A stretch of 44,494 nucleotides of DNA. Source: Pelatocladus maniniholoensis HA4357-MV3 (GTDB lineage Bacteria > Cyanobacteriota > Cyanobacteriia > Cyanobacteriales > Nostocaceae). The notes below the pieces were generated by a model. It made no database searches, was not told the origin of the DNA, and saw nothing but the letters and a program-made list of their open reading frames with translations. Below, in pieces: positions 16,640 to 26,986 of this stretch (positions are counted from its first letter, which is position 1; every line of letters starts with the position of its first letter). The stretch is from NCBI GenBank assembly GCA_019359115.1, contig JAHHHW010000115.1, positions 1 to 44,494 on the forward strand, in the 5' to 3' direction. Both the position numbers and the translations under genes were made by a program.

Positions 16640-16677
16640 AAGACACAAAGACACGAAATAGCTTTTCTTTGTGTCTT
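16640..16677. repeat. inverted repeat between glgP and the Tab2-like gene
   Basis: AAGACACAAAG (16640-16650) is perfectly inverted at 16667-16677 with a 16-base loop, within the ACACAAAG-rich repeat common in Nostoc-like genomes. It could end glgP transcription but has no T-run. Confidence 0.5.
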
Positions 16678-16761
16678 AGAGTCTTGGTGAGTCCACTTGC
16701 CGTCTTGGCGGTTCCCGTCACGATGGCAAGGTGGCGAACCCGAAGGGTGGTTCATTAATTC

Positions 16762-18975
16762 TTAGACCAATACTTTGGCTAAAATCGGCGGTACTGTCAC
16801 AGCAATTTCTGGGACGTATACCTGGGAAACATAGTCAGCAATCATGCGATCGGTGTTAAACAGTGGTGCGTTGGTTTTTATGGAAGCCTTCATCATCTGT
16901 ATCCAACCGTGGGGAATGGCGTTAGCATCCTGGTTGTAATAGAGGGGAGTTATTTCTTCCTCTAATAATTTATACAGTGATTCCGAATCAATACGGTCTT
17001 GTAGTTCTTGATCGCTGGTGTGGGCATCTTCGCCGATTGCCCAACCGTTAATGCCTTTACCGTTGGCATCGGCTTGGTAGCCTTCGCACCACCAACCATC
17101 GAGGACGCTGCAATTTATACCACCGTTGAAGCAGACTTTTTGTCCACTTGTACCGGATGCTTCTAGGGGACGACGGGGATTGTTTAACCAAACATCGACG
17201 CCTTGGACGAGTTTTTGGGCGGTGTAGATGTCGTAGTCTTCGATAAAAGCAACGCGGTTGGTGAGGGCTGGGTGTTTGCACCACTCCATTAAGCGTTGAA
17301 TAATTCGCTTACCTTCTTCATCGGCGGGGTGTGCTTTGCCTGCGAAGATAATTTGTACGGGTCGGTCAGCGTTACCAAAAATTCTTAAGGCGCGTTCCAT
17401 GTCACGCAGCAGCAAATGACCGCGTTTGTATGGTGAGAAGCGTCTAGCAAATCCGATGGTAAGTGCTTTGGGATCTAGTAAGGTATCAGTGGCTTGAATG
17501 TTTTGGTATTCTTCGCCTCGTCCTTCTCTAGCTTTCTTAACTTTATGGCGGGTGTGAGCAACAAGTCTTTCTTTGAGAATTTGATGTCGCCACCACAGTT
17601 CTTCGTTGGGAATATCGTCTACTTTTTCCCACATTTTGGGGTCAACTGCATGGGTTTTCCAATCAGTTCCCAAATACTGATTGTACAATTCTGCTATTAG
17701 GGGAGCTGTCCAAGTTGGTGCATGGACTCCGTTGGTAATGTAGCCGATGGGGACGTTATCTTCAGATCGATTGGGATACATGACTGTCCACATTTGGCGG
17801 GAAACTCGTCCGTGTAACTCGCTGACACCGTTGGAAGTGCGACACATCCGCAATGCTAAAACAGTCATACCAAAAGGTTCCCAAGGATCACCGAGTCGGC
17901 GTGCGCCTAATGCTAAGAACTGTTCGCGGGAAAGGCGTAGTTGTGGCCAGTAGTGGGCGAAGAACGAGTCCATTAAATCTGGAGAGAAGACATCATGTCC
18001 GGCGGGAACGGGTGTATGGGTGGTGAAGACACAGCGTTTACGTACATCTGTTTCTACGTCGTAGAAGGATTTATTAGTACGTTCAATTTCTTGGCGGACA
18101 ACTTCTAAGGTACAGAAGGCGGCGTGTCCTTCGTTGAGGTGATAGACGGATGGCTGGATTCCCAAAGCTGTTAAAGCACGGACACCACCAATTCCTAAAA
18201 CGACTTCTTGGGCGATGCGAGTTTCTTGATTTCCGCCGTAGAGGTGTCCAGTTAACCAACGATCAATGGGATCATTGTCGTCGCGATCGCTATCTAAAAG
18301 ATAGAGGGTGACTCGCCCAACTCGTACTTGCCAAATTTGTACTTTCACCCGGCGCTGACGAATTTCTAGTTCGATGGTGAGTGGTTGCCCTTGCTCGTTT
18401 TTAATTAGTTCTATGGGCATACGATGGAAGATATTATCCACATAATAATCTTCCTGCCAGCCACCACGGTTCAAGCGTTGTCGGAAATAACCTTGACGAT
18501 ACAGCAAGCCAATAGCAACCATTGGTACGCCCAAATCGGATGAAGATTTGAGATGATCGCCTGCAAGAATACCCAAACCGCCAGAATAGACGGGTAAGGA
18601 TTCGTGAATACCAAACTCGGCGCAAAAGTAAGCAATAGGATTTTCAGTGGAAACTTGCGGTGCGACTCGGTTCACCCAAGTGTCCTTTTTGGTCATATAT
18701 TCGTCGAATTCTTTGGCGAGGGCAGAAATTTGCTTGAGGTAAAACGGGTCTTCTGCAAGCTGGGTGAGGCGTTCGTAGGTTGCTGATTCTAATATTGCTA
18801 CTGGATTATGTCCGCAACGTTCCCATTCTTGAGGATCGATAGTTTGAAATAAAGCAATGCGATCGCTCGTCCAAGACCACCAATAGTTGTAAGCCAAATC
18901 TGCCAAGCGTCGCAGTGGCAAAGGCAATTTTTCACTCAAGCGAAGCGCTGCGGTCATTGCAATACTTTTAGTCAT
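16762..18975 (-). CDS. glgP: alpha-glucan phosphorylase
   Basis: A 737-residue glycogen phosphorylase that releases glucose-1-phosphate from alpha-1,4-glucans in the cytoplasm. It starts with LPLPLRRLADLAYNYWWSW, the mark of the shorter, TIGR02094-like class. It carries FCAEFGIHESLPVYSGGLGILAGDH in the N-terminal half and the pyridoxal-phosphate site SGTSGQKVCFNGG near residue 610, followed by SVLDGWWCEGY. An internal ATG six codons in (MTAALRL) is an equally good start, and neither has a ribosome site. The upstream region is about 770 bases long and AT-rich. It is on the same strand as the Tab2-like gene, but repeats lie between. Confidence 0.94.
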   Translation of the reverse strand: MTKSIAMTAALRLSEKLPLPLRRLADLAYNYWWSWTSDRIALFQTIDPQEWERCGHNPVAILESATYERLTQLAEDPFYLKQISALAKEFDEYMTKKDTWVNRVAPQVSTENPIAYFCAEFGIHESLPVYSGGLGILAGDHLKSSSDLGVPMVAIGLLYRQGYFRQRLNRGGWQEDYYVDNIFHRMPIELIKNEQGQPLTIELEIRQRRVKVQIWQVRVGRVTLYLLDSDRDDNDPIDRWLTGHLYGGNQETRIAQEVVLGIGGVRALTALGIQPSVYHLNEGHAAFCTLEVVRQEIERTNKSFYDVETDVRKRCVFTTHTPVPAGHDVFSPDLMDSFFAHYWPQLRLSREQFLALGARRLGDPWEPFGMTVLALRMCRTSNGVSELHGRVSRQMWTVMYPNRSEDNVPIGYITNGVHAPTWTAPLIAELYNQYLGTDWKTHAVDPKMWEKVDDIPNEELWWRHQILKERLVAHTRHKVKKAREGRGEEYQNIQATDTLLDPKALTIGFARRFSPYKRGHLLLRDMERALRIFGNADRPVQIIFAGKAHPADEEGKRIIQRLMEWCKHPALTNRVAFIEDYDIYTAQKLVQGVDVWLNNPRRPLEASGTSGQKVCFNGGINCSVLDGWWCEGYQADANGKGINGWAIGEDAHTSDQELQDRIDSESLYKLLEEEITPLYYNQDANAIPHGWIQMMKASIKTNAPLFNTDRMIADYVSQVYVPEIAVTVPPILAKVLV

Positions 18976-19608
18976 AATTATTGTTTGTTTAGATTTGTAA
19001 GTTTACTAGTTAATCACGACAATTAAAGCGACTATTTTAATCAGTCATCGGGGAGCATTTCACTGTTTAACTTATTTATTGCCATACAGTGGTTAATCAA
19101 AAAATCCTGATCAAAGTTTCTGCTTTTTCGTTTTTAACTTAAATTAAATCATCCTGCTTTTTGTGCCGATTTGCATAGGTTTATACTTCAATTTTATTGA
19201 CATTGTTTTAACTTATTTTTGATATTTTTAAGTTTTATTTAATTATCTTCTGCTTTGAAATCATGCAAAGTCAAGGTTCCACAACATTTCAACTAGGATG
19301 TCTGATCAAAGAGAGTCCTAAAAAATAATATTTAATTAAAAAACCAAAAATAAATTAAGTTTATTGTGGATTTTAAAATTAAGAGATGGTTCAGGGTAAT
19401 TTCGGAACATTTAGCCTGATTATGTGTATAAAAAAATTATATTTAATGATTTTTAAGTTTGTATTTATAAATTTAAATTAAATTATTTTTTAATATTTTA
19501 TTGTTAGAAACTACTTTTTGTTAATTTCCAGTAATTCTACCATAAAAGTAATAATAAAAATTAGTATTTAGACCGATTCAAAAAATGTTTGTAACACATT
19601 CAGAATCT

Positions 19609-19630
19609 GAGACGCGATATATCGCGTCTC
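19609..19630. repeat. GAGACGCG palindrome, copy 1
   Basis: A perfect 22-base palindrome built on GAGACGCGATA and its complement. The same core occurs at 28575-28598. It lies in the AT-rich 770-base gap upstream of glgP (18976-19749), which otherwise shows no gene. Confidence 0.8.
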
Positions 19631-19686
19631 TACTTTTGCTGTATTAGACATCTCCAGAAATTAATTCTGCGTTACCCAAAATCCTT

Positions 19687-19731
19687 GTAGAGACGCGAAA
19701 TTACCCTGGGGATCTTGCTACGCGTCTCTAC
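19687..19731. repeat. GTAGAGACGCG element, copy 2
   Basis: GTAGAGACGCG (19687-19697) is inverted at 19721-19731 around 23 bases that include AAATTACCCTGGGGATCTTG. The element at 43335-43376 is the same sequence in reverse orientation with a few changes. Confidence 0.8.
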
Positions 19732-19749
19732 ATTAGTTTTCACAGAGGT

Positions 19750-20592
19750 CTATTGTAAAAGAGCGATCGCATGATGACGGATGTGATCTTCAATAAAAGA
19801 GGCAATAAAGTAATAGCTGTGATCGTAGCCTTCTTGATAACGCAAATTTAAAGGTTGATTTACTTCCGCACAAGCTTTGTCAAATGTATCCACAAGTAAT
19901 TGTTCAGGTAAAAATTTATCCGCAGTACCTTGATCGATCAGAATTTGACTATGGTATCCTACTTGCTTGACTAACTCGCTAGCATCGTAAGCAGGCCAAG
20001 CTTCTAGATCTTCACCAAGATAGCGACTGAAAGCTTTTTGTCCCCAAGGACAACGTATTGGTGCAGTAATAGGCGCAAAAGCTGAGACAGATTTATATTT
20101 TTGGGGATTTCGCATAGCACAAATCAGCGCCCCATGTCCACCCATAGAATGACCAAAAATGCTTTGTCTGTCTGGTATGGCTGGGAAATTTTCGGCAATT
20201 ACAGCAGGTAATTCATCAACAACATAACTATACATGCGATAATGCGAAGCCCACGGTTCAACTGTAGCATCAATGTAAAAGCCTGCACCCGTGCCAAAAT
20301 CCCAGTCCTCATCCTCACCAGGAATTCCAGTGTTGCGGGGGCTAGTATCTGGTACTACTAACATTAAGCCATACTTTGCTGCAAAGCGTTGCGCTCCCGC
20401 TTTCGCCATAAAATTTTCTTCTGTGCAAGTCAAACCAGAGAGGAAATAAAGCACAGGTACTGGTTCTGTATTTACCTGTGGTGGTTGGTAAACAGCAAAA
20501 CGCATTTCACCATTACAACTAATAGAGGGATGGCGATAAAAGCTGAGTTTGCCATCAAAGCATTTTGATTCTGAAATCAGAGCAACAGACAT
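19750..20592 (-). CDS. fghA: S-formylglutathione hydrolase
   Basis: A 280-residue alpha/beta hydrolase that splits S-formylglutathione to formate and glutathione, the last step of formaldehyde detoxification. The nucleophile Ser149 lies in [11 protein letters not shown], the acid is probably the Asp in DQGTADKFL, and the His is in [27 protein letters not shown] near 48-66 is typical. Length fits the family (about 280). The glutathione-dependent formaldehyde dehydrogenase partner is not in the window. It is divergent from the membrane-protein gene at 20661, with a 68-base shared upstream region. Confidence 0.95.
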   Translation of the reverse strand: MSVALISESKCFDGKLSFYRHPSISCNGEMRFAVYQPPQVNTEPVPVLYFLSGLTCTEENFMAKAGAQRFAAKYGLMLVVPDTSPRNTGIPGEDEDWDFGTGAGFYIDATVEPWASHYRMYSYVVDELPAVIAENFPAIPDRQSIFGHSMGGHGALICAMRNPQKYKSVSAFAPITAPIRCPWGQKAFSRYLGEDLEAWPAYDASELVKQVGYHSQILIDQGTADKFLPEQLLVDTFDKACAEVNQPLNLRYQEGYDHSYYFIASFIEDHIRHHAIALLQ

Positions 20593-20660
20593 GTTTTATT
20601 GGTTAAATTAGCTAAACTTACGAGTGAAGGAGGCTGTTTAGATTCAGTTAAAAACATACT

Positions 20661-21836
20661 ATGAACCAAGAACAACAGGATATATTTGACTCAAAATCTG
20701 TTCCAGAATCATCAATAACTGGACAAAATACCGAACAAAAGCCCGAAGAAACGAATGAAAAGATATCTTACATTCATAAAACTGATCGCATTCGAGCTTG
20801 GAGTGAATTTATTAAATCCATAACCCCATATGTTTGGGTCGCTGTGATTATTATTGTGCTGATTCCGTTGCTAGGTAAATTTTTGATTGCAGGTTCATCA
20901 CCACAAGATCAGGTTATTACTCAACCAATAAAAGATAAAGTAGTGATTGTTGAGAAAAAAGCTCCACCATCAGGAATAGAAGATGCGATCGCCACTGCAA
21001 TTACCAATGCTCATTCTCAATCTCAGAGTTTCGCTTCTGCAAAATTAGATCAGTGGGTTGATGAATTAATGACTCGCGTTGATCATAGCTTCCTAGATTG
21101 GTATTTTAATTATTTTAATCAAAAAAAGCTAGAGTTTAGCACTCCATTTGTGTGGTTAACTTCAGCCGTAACTCACTGGACAAATGCAAACAATCCCTCG
21201 CCTACACAAGCAGTAGCCGAAAAATTAACTGAGAATTTTCAAACAGAATTTGCCAAACGTGTTCTCAGACCTAAAGTCGCTCAATTGGAATTAGAAAATA
21301 TCACTAAAGATACTATAGATTTTTATGTTGCTCATTTGAGTCAAAATATTGCTGATATCCAAAGTAGTTATAAGATTCCTCAAGGAGATTGGGAACGTTA
21401 TCTCGGTGATATTGCGATTACTGTTAATGATACAGAAGGCAATATATCTAATTTATCTTTAAAAATTTTAACTGGAGGTAGTGCTTATTTACTTACAAAA
21501 GCCATGATTCCCACTGTCACAAAAGTTGGTAGTAAACTTGTAACATCTTTTGCTGGGAAAGCTGGTGCAAAAATGGCTGCTAAAACTGGTGGTGCAGTTG
21601 CTGCAAAATTAGGCGCAGAATTACTAGATCCGATTGTAGGAGTTGGTATTATTATCTGGGATGTATGGGATTTTAACCATACAGTAGCAGTCGAGAAACC
21701 CATCTTAAGAGATGCAATTAGTGATTATTTACAACAAGTCAAATTATCATTGCTAGATAATCCCGAAAATGGAATTATGTCAGCAATTAATCAAGTGGAA
21801 AATGGAATGTTTAAAAATGTTCGTAGTAGCGCTTAA
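20661..21836 (+). CDS. hypothetical membrane protein with glycine-zipper region
   Basis: A 391-residue protein of unknown function. A polar N-terminal tail (1-50) is followed by one membrane helix (about 57-77, YVWVAVIIIVLIPLLGKFLI). A long helical, probably periplasmic part follows (about 100-260). A Gly/Ala-rich hydrophobic stretch comes next (about 272-334), with small residues spaced as in glycine zippers (AGKAGAKMAAKTGGAVAAKL), then IIIWDVWDFNHTVAVEKPIL. Glycine zippers often pack or insert into membranes. No enzyme motif is visible. It is a single gene divergent from fghA. Family unknown. Confidence 0.75.
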   Translation: MNQEQQDIFDSKSVPESSITGQNTEQKPEETNEKISYIHKTDRIRAWSEFIKSITPYVWVAVIIIVLIPLLGKFLIAGSSPQDQVITQPIKDKVVIVEKKAPPSGIEDAIATAITNAHSQSQSFASAKLDQWVDELMTRVDHSFLDWYFNYFNQKKLEFSTPFVWLTSAVTHWTNANNPSPTQAVAEKLTENFQTEFAKRVLRPKVAQLELENITKDTIDFYVAHLSQNIADIQSSYKIPQGDWERYLGDIAITVNDTEGNISNLSLKILTGGSAYLLTKAMIPTVTKVGSKLVTSFAGKAGAKMAAKTGGAVAAKLGAELLDPIVGVGIIIWDVWDFNHTVAVEKPILRDAISDYLQQVKLSLLDNPENGIMSAINQVENGMFKNVRSSA

Positions 21837-22132
21837 ATACTAATAAAAATAACTAACTTGAAATAGGGAACAGGTAATTAAGAGATAGGGTAAACTAAAT
21901 TTGCTAATGAGGGTTGGAAAAATCAAGCGTTTTGCCTGGTTTACCCACAATTGAAATTGCTGGATATTCAGATGTAAATTCAAAATGATATATTCTCTTT
22001 ATAGAAATTAACTGTAATTTAATTAACAGTTAAACATAATATAAAACGTAGCGTTTCCACGCTATACCCATGCTGCTAGCAGGTTACACTAGGTCTGATA
22101 ACAGCGGTTTTACCGTTTACAATGAGGCTTTT

Positions 22133-22699
22133 ATGGCTGTTGATCTGGTAGAGATTGGCAATTACTTAGATAACCTTGGTTGGGATTATCGTGTAGATGA
22201 AGAAGAAGACCGTATTATCACAGGAGTAGAAAGTGATAATGTCGATGACTTTCTCATTGTTGTCCAATTAGATGAGGATGGGAAGTTTTTTCGGCTATTT
22301 GCACCACAGGTTTTGGCAGGAGTGCAAGATCATCCCCATAAAGCAGCCATTCTCCAAACAATGCTAGCAATATCCTGGGAAACCAAAATGCTGCAATGGG
22401 AGTATGATCCTTCCGATGGTGAAATTCGTGCCATTATCGAGTTCCCTTTGGAAGATTCGATTCTCACAGAAAAACAATTTAACCGTTGTTTGAGTGGCTT
22501 AATTCAGCTTGTTGATAATGTCGCCATACCTCGTTTGCAAGAGGTGATGGAAACAGGTCATGATCCAGGTAATGTAGAACTAGGAGAAAGAATTTTATTA
22601 AGTATTCAACAAGAAGCACCAGGATTGCTAGACCTTTTGGAGAAAGCAATGGAAGCCCGTAAAAAGCGGGGGAGTTTTCCGAACGAATCAGCCGAATGA
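22133..22699 (+). CDS. YbjN domain-containing protein
   Basis: A 188-residue soluble acidic protein with a YbjN-type (type III chaperone-like) alpha/beta fold: LVEIGNYLDNLGWDYRVDEE, a beta-sheet with FRLFAPQVL, an AILQTMLAISWETKMLQWEY helix and strand, and a long C-terminal helical part. It has no catalytic motif and probably works by protein contacts. The frame is open 21 codons further upstream, but GAGG just before the ATG at 22133 and the acidic MAVDLVEIG start favour the shorter form. The DUF3318 gene follows after 67 bases on the same strand, so they may be co-transcribed. Confidence 0.8.
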   Translation: MAVDLVEIGNYLDNLGWDYRVDEEEDRIITGVESDNVDDFLIVVQLDEDGKFFRLFAPQVLAGVQDHPHKAAILQTMLAISWETKMLQWEYDPSDGEIRAIIEFPLEDSILTEKQFNRCLSGLIQLVDNVAIPRLQEVMETGHDPGNVELGERILLSIQQEAPGLLDLLEKAMEARKKRGSFPNESAE

Positions 22700-22766
22700 G
22701 TAATGAAATAGCTATACTCCAAAGTGATACGCTCAATATACTGAAAGTTTTCTAGGGTTGGATATT

Positions 22767-23414
22767 ATGACATCTTATGCAACCTCCTCTGCTAAAGCAG
22801 AAATGAGTGAACTCCGGCGTCTTAAGGGTTTGCTACCACCAGAATTGCAAAGTTGGGTAACTGTTGAAGGTACAACAGAAGTAAATCCACCCCTAATTCG
22901 CTGCGAAGAAATTGGCAAAGATCAAGTAGAAATTCAAATTGACTTGGTGAAATGGGATACGCTGGCAATGGATCAGCGCAATTTAGTGTTCTGGCATGAA
23001 GTTGCGCGCATTCAAAATGATACCATTCCCAAAGATGGTTGGGAAATGGCAGCTTTGGCCATCGGTTTGGGTGGTGCTGTTGGCGAATTATGGGTACAGG
23101 ATGTTTTATTGCTGTTGTTAGCCTTAGCACTGTGCGGTGTTTCTGGCTGGCGACTTTATCAAAAAAACAATGGGGAAAAGCAACTTAGAGAATTTATTGA
23201 AGCTGACGAAAAAGCGATCGCCTTAGCGACTCGTTTTGGATACAGTCTTCCCAACGCTTATAAAAGTTTAGGTAGCGCTTTAAAAACCCTAATTGATATG
23301 ACTCCTAGCAAGCGTCAACGTTCTAAATACGAAGGACGACTCTCAGCCCTCAAACGCAGTGCTAATAAAGTCAGAGCAAAATCCAAGACTACTGTGGATG
23401 AAGGGATATATTAG
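22767..23414 (+). CDS. DUF3318 domain-containing membrane protein
   Basis: A 215-residue protein of a cyanobacteria-specific family. The N-terminal part has ELRRLKGLLPPELQSWV and VFWHEVARIQNDTIPKDGWE, a metalloprotease-like HE without a full HExxH. It is followed by a hydrophobic hairpin at about 90-127 (AIGLGGAVGELW, then VLLLLLALALCGV). The C-terminal part is basic and helical (TPSKRQRSKYEGRLSALKRS). The function is unknown; it should sit in the cytoplasmic or thylakoid membrane. An upstream in-frame TTG would add three residues; the ATG is preferred. Confidence 0.85.
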   Translation: MTSYATSSAKAEMSELRRLKGLLPPELQSWVTVEGTTEVNPPLIRCEEIGKDQVEIQIDLVKWDTLAMDQRNLVFWHEVARIQNDTIPKDGWEMAALAIGLGGAVGELWVQDVLLLLLALALCGVSGWRLYQKNNGEKQLREFIEADEKAIALATRFGYSLPNAYKSLGSALKTLIDMTPSKRQRSKYEGRLSALKRSANKVRAKSKTTVDEGIY

Positions 23415-23428
23415 CAAAATCGAGGGAA

Positions 23429-23455
23429 GGGGACAAGGGGGACAAGGGGGACAAG
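23429..23455. repeat. 9-base tandem repeat (GGGGACAAG), 3 units
   Basis: Three 9-base units follow the DUF3318 gene. It is the only short array in the window whose period is not 7. Confidence 0.75.
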
Positions 23456-23552
23456 GGAGAATTTCTATTTCAAGCACCTCCCCACTCTTGATACTTCCCT
23501 ATTTCCCCATCTCTCCATCAACCTTCACAAGTTAATCTGCTGTGCAAAACAC

Positions 23553-25082
23553 TTATTCAACGTGTCGCCGCTTCAACCAAACACCAGCTAACCCCAGTAG
23601 AACTAGCCCAGCAGTTGTAGTTGATTTTGGTGGATTTTTCGCTTGATTGAAGTTACCTAGTTCCGTAGCGTTCACCTTAAATGAATAGAGGAAACCAGGA
23701 ACTAACCCTTGACCTCTCGGACAATAAGTGTCAATTGTTACCTTGCTAACACTGCTAGCATCTTTGTTGCTGCAAACATCGAATTGCACGTCATCATCAT
23801 TTTGGGTGACGCTATAGTCATTATCAGTGCCTATTAGTAAGGCATAGGAACCATTTCTGAGTTTAGGGCCAATTGTCAGGCCTTCCATTTTTTCTGGTAT
23901 CTTTGTCCAGTCACCAGGATTTTCAGGATTCAAAGTTTGCGCTACATCAAAAAACAAAGTTTTACTAACCGGATTTACACCCAGTGGTAAAGTGTTTATG
24001 CCTGTAAGACTTGTGTTACTGACATCAGTTGCACCGACAAGGCTAATTTTGTAAACGCGCTTGCTTGCAACAGGATTAGGGGTGTCAGTGGGATCATCAG
24101 CTAAATCATTCAGCGCGTCTACCCCAAACCCGCGATTATCTCTTTCTAAAACTAAAAATTCTTGATCATTGAGAGCAGTGATGGCACTGATCCCGATATT
24201 TCGGCCTTGGGCATTTTGTCCGAAATCATTGTCAGTACCAGGAATGCGATCGTTGATATCTGTTAAGCTTTCTAGTTGATAAATGTATTGAGCCGTACTC
24301 TGTCCACTAGCAGTATCAAATTCTACTAACCGGAGATTGCGGCTGTAGCGTCCGTCGTTCTTGCCATTATTATCTACGCCTTCATTCACCAATGGATCTT
24401 GTAGCATAGCGAACAACTTTTTGCCATCTGGGCTAATAGTTAGTCCTTCAAAACCCCGATTATCTTGGCGTCCAGTTGTGATCGTTGGGCGACCATCGAC
24501 ATAGTTGAGAGTGCTTCCAGCTTTGGGAATTAGATTATCTGGAATCACAAATGACCTAATAAATTCACCCTTGGGACTGAATTCATAAACAGAGGGGCCA
24601 TATTCATCGGAAATGTAAAAATTCCCATTGGGAGCGACTGCAAACCCCTCTGGATCAAAACTCTGACCAAGAACTGCTTTATTGCTGTTGAGTAATTCTG
24701 GGTTCAAGCCATTGAAGCTTTGACCATCTTTTTTAAAGACAATTGTCTCTAGAATTCTAAATTTTCTAATTTTCCCGGTAATTGGGTTAACATCAAGGGA
24801 AAATTTTTGTACACGTGTTTCGTAAGGAATTACACCGCCACCAGGACCGCGATCGCTCAAACCGTAGTAGACATTATTCGTGCGATCATAGTACAAATCT
24901 GAGAAAAATCCTAAGCGGTTTTGATTGGCACTATTACCATCGTAGGGATATAAATCAGTACTTCTACCGGGAATAATTAAGGTATCACTGAGGGAGATAC
25001 CATAAGCAGATGTTGCATATCCAGTAACACTTACAGCGAGCGAGCAGGTGAGTACGGAAAGCCAATGTCTAAATTGAACCAT
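23553..25082 (-). CDS. secreted esterase-like activity of phytase family protein
   Basis: A 509-residue exported protein. It has a signal peptide (about 1-30) and a beta-propeller-like body typical of the phytase-like esterase domain: FFSDLYYDRTNNVYYGLSDR near 55-75, DPEGFAVAPNGNFYISDEYG, NRGFEGLTISPDGKKLFAML and EMEGLTIGPKL. The C-terminus is a short hydrophobic helix followed by KRRHVE (AGLVLLGLAGVWLKRR), after PPKSTT. That looks like a degenerate PEP-CTERM sorting signal. The substrate is unknown. The gene is alone, with about 860 bases of AT-rich DNA upstream. Confidence 0.88.
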   Translation of the reverse strand: MVQFRHWLSVLTCSLAVSVTGYATSAYGISLSDTLIIPGRSTDLYPYDGNSANQNRLGFFSDLYYDRTNNVYYGLSDRGPGGGVIPYETRVQKFSLDVNPITGKIRKFRILETIVFKKDGQSFNGLNPELLNSNKAVLGQSFDPEGFAVAPNGNFYISDEYGPSVYEFSPKGEFIRSFVIPDNLIPKAGSTLNYVDGRPTITTGRQDNRGFEGLTISPDGKKLFAMLQDPLVNEGVDNNGKNDGRYSRNLRLVEFDTASGQSTAQYIYQLESLTDINDRIPGTDNDFGQNAQGRNIGISAITALNDQEFLVLERDNRGFGVDALNDLADDPTDTPNPVASKRVYKISLVGATDVSNTSLTGINTLPLGVNPVSKTLFFDVAQTLNPENPGDWTKIPEKMEGLTIGPKLRNGSYALLIGTDNDYSVTQNDDDVQFDVCSNKDASSVSKVTIDTYCPRGQGLVPGFLYSFKVNATELGNFNQAKNPPKSTTTAGLVLLGLAGVWLKRRHVE

Positions 25083-25607
25083 TGCTAATATTTAAAATGT
25101 GACTATTTTTAGCATTGGGCTACCGTATTAAGGCTAGGTTAACCATTAAACTCAGTACTGTTTTTTACACCAAAATTTTACAAACTTTACTTAATTCTTG
25201 GTTTTATCTTTATAAAATTAACTAAATATAAGGTGATAGAGAGCGATCGCATATAAATTATGCTACGTATTTACGTGTAACATAGGGAAGTTTCTGCTGT
25301 TTATTAAACTGTTAGATAAAATGAGAAATTTACTGATATAAGAAAATATCCATTCCAGTTTGCTCATGAGATTGAGTAATTATTGTAGGAAGTCTGATGT
25401 ATTTCTTGATACTTTATAAAAAATAATTATTCATATTCAAGTAATTGATAATACTTAAATAACCATAGTATTTATTGTGGGGTTAAAGTGTAATGTAGAC
25501 ATTTACTTATCCGAACTTCTTCGATTTATTTATATGAGTGTGAGAAACTCTCGGTAATGACTAAAGTCCTAAATTATAAGAACTCTGAAGTGTTCACCAC
25601 TAACAAC

Positions 25608-25699
25608 TGTACGGGAGAAGCATTTGTATGAATATATTTAGTTTTAAATTTAAAGATACCCGTACAAATGCTACACCCCTATCCACTAAACTAATTTAA
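25608..25699 (+). other. mini-ORF within mutually exclusive hairpins
   Basis: TGTACGGG (25608-25615) can pair with CCCGTACA (25659-25666). AGCATTTGTA (25619-25628) can pair with TACAAATGCT (25663-25672). The two stems overlap and exclude each other. Within lies a 23-codon ORF (25628-25699) whose ribosome site GGGAGAAG is partly sequestered by the second stem. This is the layout of a leader or attenuator. Translation of the ORF is unproven. The remaining part of 25083-25944 is AT-rich without a visible gene. Confidence 0.3.
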
Positions 25700-25944
25700 A
25701 ATCTTTATCTACTTGAAGATTTCATGAAATCTTATTGATTGTTCGGTATTTACAAAATTTGTTTGATAACTTTGCATAAAGAATTGTTTAGTAATTAAAT
25801 TAAGATAAATACTCACATCCAAAAAATTTGCTCAAAAAATATTTTTGTGAGTACACAAGCTTGTGCTGTATTTGAATACCCATTATGGGTATTCTAAGCA
25901 TAAGCGCGATCGCGGCTAAAAATATCGTAAATACCTGGAAAACT

Positions 25945-26877
25945 ATGAGAATTTTGGTGACGGGCGGTGCTGGGTTTATTGGCTCACATTTAATCGACCG
26001 ACTAATAGCTGATGGACACGAAGTAATTTGCTTAGATAACCTCTATACAGGTCATAAACGCAACATCCTCAAGTGGATAGATCATCCTTATTTTGAATTT
26101 ATTCGTCATGACATCACCGAACCAATCCGCTTAGAAGTAGATCAAATTTACCATTTAGCTTGTCCAGCTTCCCCAGTACATTATCAGTACAACCCAGTCA
26201 AAACTGTAAAAACCAACGTCATGGGTACGCTGAATATGTTGGGGTTAGCAAAGCGTGTGAAAGCGCGCTTTTTGTTGGCTTCCACAAGTGAAGTTTATGG
26301 TGATCCAGAAGTTCATCCCCAAAACGAAGAATACAGGGGTAGTGTGAATCCAATTGGACTGCGTTCATGCTATGACGAAGGCAAGCGTATCGCTGAAACC
26401 TTAGCATTTGACTATTACAGACAAAACAAAGTTGATATTAGAGTTGCTCGGATCTTTAATACATATGGCCCTCGCATGTTAGAAAACGATGGTCGGGTAG
26501 TCAGTAATTTTGTCGTTCAAGCATTACGAAGTGTTCCATTAACAGTATACGGAGAAGGATCGCAAACACGTAGTTTTTGTTACGTGTCAGACTTAGTAGA
26601 AGGACTGATGCGACTCATGAATAATGAATATATTGGACCAGTTAATTTAGGAAATCCCGACGAATACACAATCTTAGAACTGGCTCAGGCTGTACAAAAT
26701 ATTGTTAATCCTGATGCACAGATTAAGTTTGAGCCACTACCTGCTGATGACCCACGCCGCCGTCGTCCCGATATTAATCGAGCGAAGACTTGGTTAAATT
26801 GGGAACCTACCATTCCACTACAAGAAGGGTTAAAACTGACAGTAGAAGATTTCCGCGAACGTATAAAAAATGGTTAA
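25945..26877 (+). CDS. UDP-glucuronate decarboxylase (UDP-xylose synthase)
   Basis: A 310-residue extended SDR enzyme that converts UDP-glucuronate to UDP-xylose with NAD+. GGAGFIGSH (7-15) binds [19 protein letters not shown], with Ser and Thr near 113-116, and Tyr143-x3-Lys147 (in YDEGKR) form the active site. [10 protein letters not shown] near 270 is typical of this subclass. The frame is open 20 codons further upstream, but GGA before the ATG at 25945 and the usual [10 protein letters not shown] start decide it. It is followed on the same strand by UDP-glucose dehydrogenase, the enzyme that makes its substrate. The stop lies inside a heptamer array. Confidence 0.94.
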   Translation: MRILVTGGAGFIGSHLIDRLIADGHEVICLDNLYTGHKRNILKWIDHPYFEFIRHDITEPIRLEVDQIYHLACPASPVHYQYNPVKTVKTNVMGTLNMLGLAKRVKARFLLASTSEVYGDPEVHPQNEEYRGSVNPIGLRSCYDEGKRIAETLAFDYYRQNKVDIRVARIFNTYGPRMLENDGRVVSNFVVQALRSVPLTVYGEGSQTRSFCYVSDLVEGLMRLMNNEYIGPVNLGNPDEYTILELAQAVQNIVNPDAQIKFEPLPADDPRRRRPDINRAKTWLNWEPTIPLQEGLKLTVEDFRERIKNG

Positions 26878-26900
26878 TAGTCAATAGTCAATAGCCAATA
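26873..26900. repeat. heptamer tandem array (GTCAATA), 4 units
   Basis: GTTAATA, GTCAATA twice and GCCAATA. The first unit contains the TAA stop of the UDP-glucuronate decarboxylase gene. Confidence 0.85.
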
Positions 26901-26986
26901 GCTTTGAACAAATCACAAATACAGCAGATTTCAGGTAAATGAAGTACAAATTTTAAAAACAAAGCCATATACCAAGAGACTTTCAA

